Source: an uncultured Oscillospiraceae bacterium
GTDB taxonomy: Bacteria; Bacillota; Clostridia; Oscillospirales; Oscillospiraceae
DNA length: 62,539 nt
Direction: 5' to 3'
NCBI GenBank assembly: GCA_944385445.1
Contig: CALWXF010000012.1
Coordinates: 1 to 62,539 of the forward strand
Every line of letters begins with the position of its first letter. Positions within the stretch are counted from its first letter, which is position 1. The notes beneath the pieces were generated by a model, which saw only the letters and a list, made by a program, of their open reading frames with translations, searched no databases and was not told the DNA's origin. Positions 57,827 to 62,539 of the stretch are shown one piece after another. The position numbers and the translations under genes were made by a program.

Positions 57827-58642
57827 ATGCCATCTTATTTGGCTGACTACCATACCCACACCCACCTGTCCGGCGACTCCAAATCCTATCTGTGGGAGAA
57901 TCTCAACGCCGCCTGTCAGGCTGGGATTCCCGAGCTGTGCATGACCGAGCACTGGAACCTCTTAAATCAGAGGGGCGAACGCCTGCCCACCCACTACGAC
58001 TTTCAAGCCGTACTGGATCAGTGGGCAGCGATTAAAGACGACTGGTCCCACCGGGTGGAGGTGCGGGTGGGCATCGAGCTGGGCAACAGCACGGTGGACA
58101 CCGCCGCCGTCCAGGCCTGTCTGGACTTTCCCGAGCTGGACTTCGTCATTGGCTCCCTCCACTCGGTGAGCCTGGACCTGGGGGGCATCGGTATTTTCAC
58201 CTATGCCAAGTCCTGCACCGACCCCCAGCGGGCCAACGCCGTTTTGGAGGACTACATCCGGCAGATGGAGGAGTTGGTGGATGCCGGCACCTTTGACGTG
58301 CTGGGCCATATCATCTATCCCCTGCGCTACTTCTCCCCGGACCTTCACCTTACCCTGGACCCCTGGCAGGACCGGCTGGACGAGATTCTCCGGCGGGTCA
58401 TCCACAGCGGCAAGGGAATCGAGCTGAACACCACCCAGGGCTCCACCGTCCGCCAGTGGCTGCCGCTGCTCTCCCGCTACCGCCAGCTGGGGGGCGAAAT
58501 CCTCACTTTGGGCTCGGACGCCCACCGTCCCCAGTTCATCGGGGCCGGCTTCCAGGAAGCTGCCCAGATGCTCCAACACCTGGGCTACCGCTATGTGTGT
58601 ACCTATCGCCAGAGAAAGCCCCAATTCCACTCCATCCGCTGA
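57827..58642 (+). CDS. hisK: histidinol-phosphatase, PHP family
   Basis: 271 residues. The PHP metal site starts DYHTHTHLSGD (His9, His11), with TEHWNLL, GIELGN, DFVIGSLHSV, LGHIIYPLRY and GSDAHRP all present. Dephosphorylates histidinol phosphate in histidine synthesis (HisJ/HisK type), complementing hisC at 3745. PHP enzymes vary in substrate, so another phosphate ester is possible. Divergent from the B12 operon. Confidence 0.88.
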   Translation: MPSYLADYHTHTHLSGDSKSYLWENLNAACQAGIPELCMTEHWNLLNQRGERLPTHYDFQAVLDQWAAIKDDWSHRVEVRVGIELGNSTVDTAAVQACLDFPELDFVIGSLHSVSLDLGGIGIFTYAKSCTDPQRANAVLEDYIRQMEELVDAGTFDVLGHIIYPLRYFSPDLHLTLDPWQDRLDEILRRVIHSGKGIELNTTQGSTVRQWLPLLSRYRQLGGEILTLGSDAHRPQFIGAGFQEAAQMLQHLGYRYVCTYRQRKPQFHSIR

Positions 58643-58678
58643 CGGCACCCCTACCATCAGACAAAAGGAGGTATCTTC

Positions 58679-59032
58679 ATGGAACTCAAGGAAATCATGG
58701 CCCTGTCCCGCTTTGCCGTTTTGGGCGATACCCTCAACCCGGAAAAATACGCCTACAAAATCAAGCACGCCCTTCTGGAAAAGGGCTACACCGTCTATCC
58801 TGTGGGCAAGGAGCTGGCCTCCCTCAACGACATCCCGGACGACATTGATGTCATCGACCTGTGCATCCACCCCACCAAGGGCCTGAACCTGCTTCAGGAG
58901 TGCAAAAAGCCCTTCCGCTGCGTGCTCATCCAGCCTGGCGCCTCGGACGAAGCCCTGCTGGCCTACCTCCAGCAGCACCACATTCCCTACATGGACGGCT
59001 GCGTACTGGTGGGCCTTCGGCTATACACCTGA
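58679..59032 (+). CDS. CoA-binding domain protein
   Basis: 117 residues with a Rossmann-type CoA-binding domain: RFAVLGDTLNPEKYAYKIKH, LEKGYTVYPVGKELASLNDI, DVIDLCIHPTKGLNLLQEC and PGASDEALLAYLQQHHI. Belongs to the YccU/CoA_binding_2 type, function unknown. It follows hisK by 36 bp with a strong AAAGGAGG, and a good terminator follows. Confidence 0.87.
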   Translation: MELKEIMALSRFAVLGDTLNPEKYAYKIKHALLEKGYTVYPVGKELASLNDIPDDIDVIDLCIHPTKGLNLLQECKKPFRCVLIQPGASDEALLAYLQQHHIPYMDGCVLVGLRLYT

Positions 59033-59051
59033 AATCTCCGAAACTCCGAAA

Positions 59052-59085
59052 CATCCTGATGCCATGGCCGGCATCAGGATGTTTC
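59052..59085 (+). terminator. terminator after the CoA-binding gene
   Basis: CATCCTGATGCC pairs with GGCATCAGGATG around 6 nt, followed by TTTCTC. Confidence 0.85.
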
Positions 59086-59230
59086 TCTCATAGTGGAAGC
59101 AGCAGATTTCAGGCAAACTTTTCTTTCTTCTCTCATACCATGCTGTGACCGGACCTATGGCCGACGTGCCAGCTGAGAAATTTCGACAGTTTTACAGAAC
59201 AATTTGGAAGAAATTTGATGGAATAATTGC

Positions 59231-59259
59231 TTGCAAAAACCTTCTTTTTCTACTATCAT
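59231..59259 (+). promoter_or_regulatory. promoter of the acyltransferase-glmM-galE group
   Basis: TTGCAA (59231-59236), 17 bp, TATCAT (59254-59259). It lies 40 bp before the acyltransferase start in an otherwise empty AT-rich gap. Confidence 0.6.
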
Positions 59260-59298
59260 TATGTGTATTGAAATTCATTTTTATGGAGGCAATCTTGC

Positions 59299-59961
59299 AT
59301 GGACGTAAAAATCCAGGACCTTTTTGACCTGTCACATACCGTTGCCGCCGATTATCTGCGGCAGTTTGAATATCCCTGGGAAGCGCTGGAGGGAATTTCT
59401 CAGCTGATTCTCTCCCTGGGCAGCACGCTCTCCCCCGAAGAATACGACCAGCCTCAGCCCCAGGTGTGGGTGCACCGCACCGCCCATGTGATGCCCTCGG
59501 CCTATCTGGGCGCCCCCTGTATCATTGGCCCCAACACCGAGGTGCGCCACGGCGCTTTCATCCGTGGCTCCGCTCTGGTGGGCGAGGGCTGCGTGGTGGG
59601 CAACTCTGTGGAGCTGAAAAACGTCATTCTCTTTGACGGCGTTCAGGTCCCCCACTACAACTATGTGGGCGACTCCATTCTGGGCTACAAGAGTCACATG
59701 GGAGCCGGCTCCATCACCTCCAACGTGAAGTCCGACAAGACTCTGGTGGTCATCAAGGGAGACGAGCTGCTGGAGACTGGCCGGAAAAAGGTAGGCGCCA
59801 TGCTGGGCGACTATGTGGAAGTGGGCTGCAACTCCGTGCTCAATCCCGGCACCATTCTGGGCCGTCATACCAGCGTCTACCCCACCAGCTGCGTCCGGGG
59901 CGTTATCCCTGCGGGCAGCATCTATAAGGACAAGGACCACATCACCCAGCGCCAGGGTTGA
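59299..59961 (+). CDS. left-handed beta-helix acyltransferase, GlmU-C-like
   Basis: 220 residues. A helical N terminus of about 70 residues precedes hexapeptide repeats (VMPSAYLGAPCIIGPNTEVR, GSALVGEGCVVGNSVELKNV) and the GlmU-like NYVGDSILGYKSHMGAGSITSN with the catalytic-region His in VPHYNYVGDS. It lacks the uridylyltransferase half. Beside glmM it may acetylate glucosamine-1-phosphate, but another sugar acyltransfer is possible. Confidence 0.82.
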   Translation: MDVKIQDLFDLSHTVAADYLRQFEYPWEALEGISQLILSLGSTLSPEEYDQPQPQVWVHRTAHVMPSAYLGAPCIIGPNTEVRHGAFIRGSALVGEGCVVGNSVELKNVILFDGVQVPHYNYVGDSILGYKSHMGAGSITSNVKSDKTLVVIKGDELLETGRKKVGAMLGDYVEVGCNSVLNPGTILGRHTSVYPTSCVRGVIPAGSIYKDKDHITQRQG

Positions 59962-59993
59962 TGCATTCAGACAAAGAAAGTGAGGATATTCTC

Positions 59994-61358
59994 ATGGGAA
60001 GATATTTTGGAACCGACGGTTTCCGGGGTAAGGCCGGCGTAGGTCTTACCGCTGACCACGCCTATCAGATTGGCCGCTTCCTGGGCTATTACTTTGGCCG
60101 GGGCCACCGTGCCACCATCGTGGTGGGCAAGGACACCCGCCGCTCCAGCTATGTGCTGGAGTATGCCATCAGCGCCGGTATGGCCGCCTCTGGGGCGGAC
60201 GTCCACCTGCTGCACGTCACCACCACCCCCTCTGTGTCCTACATGGCTCGCAATGGTGGCTATGACTGCGGCGTGATGATCAGCGCCTCCCACAACCCCT
60301 TCTATGACAATGGCATCAAGCTCATCAACCGAGATGGTGAGAAGATGGATGAGGGCGTCATCTCCCTGGTGGAGGATTATCTGGACGGCAAGCTGATGCT
60401 GGATGGTGAGATTCTGGACCAGCTGCCCATGGCCAGCGGTGACGCAATTGGCTGCATCATTGACGATGTGGCTAGCCGAGAACACTACGCCCAGCACCTC
60501 ATCTCCCTGGCCAAGCACTCCTTCCAGGGCAAGCGTGTGGCGCTGGACTGCGCCAACGGCAGCGCCTGGAAACTGGGTCCCCAGATTTTTGAGGCCTTGG
60601 GCGCCGAGGTGCACACCATCCATGCCAGTCCCGATGGCTTGAACATCAACCTGGACGCTGGTTCCACCCACATCGGTGCGCTCCAGCGCTATGTGGTGGA
60701 GAACCACATGGACGTGGGCTTTGCCTTCGACGGTGACGCAGACCGCTGCCTGGCTGTGGACGAGAACGGCAACGTAGTCACCGGCGACCACATCATGTAC
60801 CTCTATGGCTGCTACCTCAAGAGCTTGGGACAGCTGGCCAATAACACGGTGGTCACCACTGTCATGTCCAATTTTGGCCTGTACAAGGCTTTGGACGAGG
60901 TGGGCATCTCCTATGAGAAGACCGCCGTAGGCGACAAGTACGTCTATGAGAATATGGTCAAGAACGGTCACTGTCTGGGCGGCGAGCAGTCCGGCCACAT
61001 CATCTTCAGCCAGCACGCCCGCACCGGTGACGGCATTCTCACCGCTCTGATGATTATGGAGGCCATGCTGGCCCAGGGCAAGACCCTGGCTCAGTTGACC
61101 GCCCCAGTCACCATCTACCCCCAGGTGCTCATCAACGTCCGGGTCCACGACAAGAAAACCGCCCAGGACGACGCCGACGTGCAGGCTGCGGTGGACGACG
61201 TGGCAAAGGCCCTGGGGGACACCGGCCGTATTCTGGTACGGGAATCCGGCACCGAGCCCCTCATCCGGGTGATGGTGGAGGCCCCGGAACACGATCAGTG
61301 CCAGGCTCTGGCCCAGCAAGTGGTGGATGTGGTCATTGCCAAGGGCCACGCAGTATAA
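59994..61358 (+). CDS. glmM: phosphoglucosamine mutase
   Basis: 454 residues. Starts MGRYFGTDGFRGKAG; phospho-serine loop MISASHNPFYDNGIK (Ser99); Mg loop FAFDGDADRCLAVDE; sugar loop GGEQSGHIIF; C-terminal phosphate loop RESGTEPLIRVMVE. Interconverts glucosamine 6- and 1-phosphate for UDP-GlcNAc and peptidoglycan. ATG 59994 has GAGGA 7 nt upstream and lies 32 bp after the acyltransferase. Confidence 0.96.
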   Translation: MGRYFGTDGFRGKAGVGLTADHAYQIGRFLGYYFGRGHRATIVVGKDTRRSSYVLEYAISAGMAASGADVHLLHVTTTPSVSYMARNGGYDCGVMISASHNPFYDNGIKLINRDGEKMDEGVISLVEDYLDGKLMLDGEILDQLPMASGDAIGCIIDDVASREHYAQHLISLAKHSFQGKRVALDCANGSAWKLGPQIFEALGAEVHTIHASPDGLNINLDAGSTHIGALQRYVVENHMDVGFAFDGDADRCLAVDENGNVVTGDHIMYLYGCYLKSLGQLANNTVVTTVMSNFGLYKALDEVGISYEKTAVGDKYVYENMVKNGHCLGGEQSGHIIFSQHARTGDGILTALMIMEAMLAQGKTLAQLTAPVTIYPQVLINVRVHDKKTAQDDADVQAAVDDVAKALGDTGRILVRESGTEPLIRVMVEAPEHDQCQALAQQVVDVVIAKGHAV

Positions 61359-61394
61359 ATTACGATTTACCAACATTCAAAGGAGGGCACAATC

Positions 61395-62414
61395 ATGTCA
61401 ATTCTAGTCAGCGGCGGCGCAGGGTACATCGGCAGCCATACCTGCGTGGAACTCATTCAGGCCGGTTACGACATTGTGGTCGTGGACAACTTCGTCAATT
61501 CCTGCCCCGAGGCCATTCACCGTGTGGAGCAGATCACCGGTACCACCATCCCCTTTGTGGAAGCAGACCTGTGTGACGCTGCCGCAGTGGAGCAGATTTT
61601 CAACCAGTACCCCGACATCGATTCGGTCATTCACTTCGCCGGACTCAAGGCCGTGGGTGAGAGCGTAGCCAAGCCCCTGGAGTACTACACCAACAACCTC
61701 ACCAGCACCCTGGTACTCCTCAACGCCATGCGAGCCCACAACGTGAAGAACTTTGTCTTCTCCTCCTCTGCCACGGTGTACGGCGATCCCGCCACCGTGC
61801 CCATCCGGGAGGACTTCCCCACCGGCGGCACCACCAACCCCTATGGCACCACCAAGCTGTTCATCGAGAAGATTCTCATGGACTACTGCAAGGCCGATCC
61901 CACCTTGAACGTGGCCCTGCTGCGCTACTTCAACCCCATCGGCGCCCATGAGAGTGGCCTCATCGGCGAAGACCCCAACGGCATCCCCAACAATCTGGTG
62001 CCCTACATCGCCCAGGTGGCTGTGGGCAAGCTGGAGAAGCTCCACGTCTTTGGCGGTGACTATCCCACTCCCGACGGCACCGGTGTCCGGGACTACATCC
62101 ATGTGGTGGACTTGGCCCGGGGCCATGTGGCCGCCATTGAGAAGGTGTCCCAGAACTGTGGCCTCTTTGTGTGCAACCTGGGCACCGGCAAGGGCTACAG
62201 CGTGCTGGACATTCTCCACGCCTACGAGAAGGCCTGCGGCAAGGAGCTGCCCTATGTCATGGACCCCCGCCGCCCCGGCGACATTGCCGCCTGCTACGCC
62301 GACCCTCAGAAAGCCTGGGAGGAAATGGGCTGGAAGGCCCAGTACGGCATCGAAGAGATGTGTGCTTCCTCCTGGAAGTGGCAGTCCCAGAACCCCAACG
62401 GATATAAGGCTTAA
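61395..62414 (+). CDS. galE: UDP-glucose 4-epimerase
   Basis: 339 residues, extended short-chain dehydrogenase. NAD motif GGAGYIGSH; active-site SSSATVYG and the catalytic pair in NPYGTTK; LLRYFNPIGAHESG, GTGVRDYIHVVDLA and the C-terminal RRPGDIAACYAD are diagnostic. Interconverts UDP-glucose and UDP-galactose and sometimes the N-acetyl forms, which would fit the glmM context. AAAGGAGG before the ATG. Confidence 0.96.
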   Translation: MSILVSGGAGYIGSHTCVELIQAGYDIVVVDNFVNSCPEAIHRVEQITGTTIPFVEADLCDAAAVEQIFNQYPDIDSVIHFAGLKAVGESVAKPLEYYTNNLTSTLVLLNAMRAHNVKNFVFSSSATVYGDPATVPIREDFPTGGTTNPYGTTKLFIEKILMDYCKADPTLNVALLRYFNPIGAHESGLIGEDPNGIPNNLVPYIAQVAVGKLEKLHVFGGDYPTPDGTGVRDYIHVVDLARGHVAAIEKVSQNCGLFVCNLGTGKGYSVLDILHAYEKACGKELPYVMDPRRPGDIAACYADPQKAWEEMGWKAQYGIEEMCASSWKWQSQNPNGYKA

Positions 62415-62438
62415 GCCCAAATATAAATTACAACCGGA

Positions 62439-62464
62439 GAGGCCAGCCCTAATGGGCTGGCCTC
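62439..62464 (+). terminator. terminator after galE
   Basis: GAGGCCAGCCC pairs perfectly with GGGCTGGCCTC around TAAT, 24 nt after the galE stop; no U tract directly after, but a second hairpin follows. Confidence 0.65.
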
Positions 62465-62471
62465 AGCCTGT

Positions 62472-62503
62472 CGAAAAAGTCCAGCGAAAGCTGGGCTTTT
62501 TCG
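62472..62503 (+). terminator. second hairpin after galE
   Basis: CGAAAAAG/CTTTTTCG stem with inner CCAGC/GCTGG and a GAAA tetraloop. Likely the effective terminator. A TATAAT at 62515-62520 suggests a promoter for a gene beyond the window. Confidence 0.75.
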
Positions 62504-62539
62504 CGTGTATAAGGTATAATGGAAGTGGTGGTGAGAAAG

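Noticed and set aside
1-62539. tRNA, rRNA, tmRNA or RNase P RNA genes
   Set aside because: I scanned intergenic regions by eye for tRNA T-loops and conserved RNA blocks and saw none; a covariance search would be decisive.

Overview
The window looks like chromosomal DNA from a spore-forming, GC-rich gut Clostridia, most likely of the Oscillospiraceae (Flavonifractor/Pseudoflavonifractor type). The taxon is inferred from sporulation genes (sigG, sigE, spoIIGA, yabP, yabQ and a probable spoIVFA/spoIVFB pair), oxygen-sensitive anaerobe enzymes, GGAGG ribosome sites and GC-rich codons. No tRNA or rRNA gene was seen. Base 1 appears to be a raw contig end: 12 of the first 13 bases match the tail of an Illumina adapter, followed directly by a broken CRISPR repeat.

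Layout. 1-1042: trailer end of a type I-C-like CRISPR array, with leader and cas genes outside the window. 1116-3598: sporulation sigma factors, sigG convergent with spoIIGA-sigE; a long hairpin buries the sigG ribosome site and GTG start. 3692-9715: minus-strand housekeeping genes (hisC, DUF951, rarA, a class V aminotransferase with a DUF3343 protein, ispDF, carD). 9720-17745: tig-clpP-clpX-lon-engB proteostasis run plus a metallophosphatase. 17767-22639: thrC, dipeptidase, yraN, rnhB, rbgA, rplS. 22644-24264: M50 and M23 membrane proteins resembling SpoIVFB/SpoIVFA behind a sigma-E-like promoter. 24306-28939: MarR regulator and a heterodimeric ABC exporter. 28954-29314: a 111-bp MITE-like palindrome and a run of hairpins. 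29315-43582: mixed metabolism, the yabP-yabQ-divIC-yabR cluster, tyrA, and a PadR/DUF2812 pair. 43666-47415: YtrA-type GntR regulator with an ABC system. 47453-49237: desulfoferrodoxin and a cysteine desulfidase-like protein. 49313-57618: a B12-riboswitch-controlled uptake operon. 57827-62503: hisK, a CoA-binding protein, and an amino-sugar group (left-handed beta-helix acyltransferase, glmM, galE).

The most interesting region is 49313-57618. A cobalamin riboswitch and intrinsic terminator precede five minus-strand genes: a 1143-residue sortase-anchored protein with an N-terminal DUF4430 (transcobalamin beta-like) domain, Ig-like repeats and a C-terminal alpha/alpha-barrel like the transcobalamin/intrinsic-factor alpha domain; a DUF4430 lipoprotein; and a complete ECF transporter (T, fused double ATPase, S with an extra membrane region). 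I infer a surface-to-membrane relay for scavenging corrinoids, built from the same two folds as animal B12 carriers but in reverse domain order.

Regulation is unusually readable. Two identical palindromes flank the padR start region, one filling the 17-bp spacer of its promoter. YtrA-type half-sites follow a perfect consensus promoter. Sigma-E-like promoters precede yabP and the spoIVFA-like gene. Several minus-strand genes have a stable hairpin just upstream of their ribosome site.
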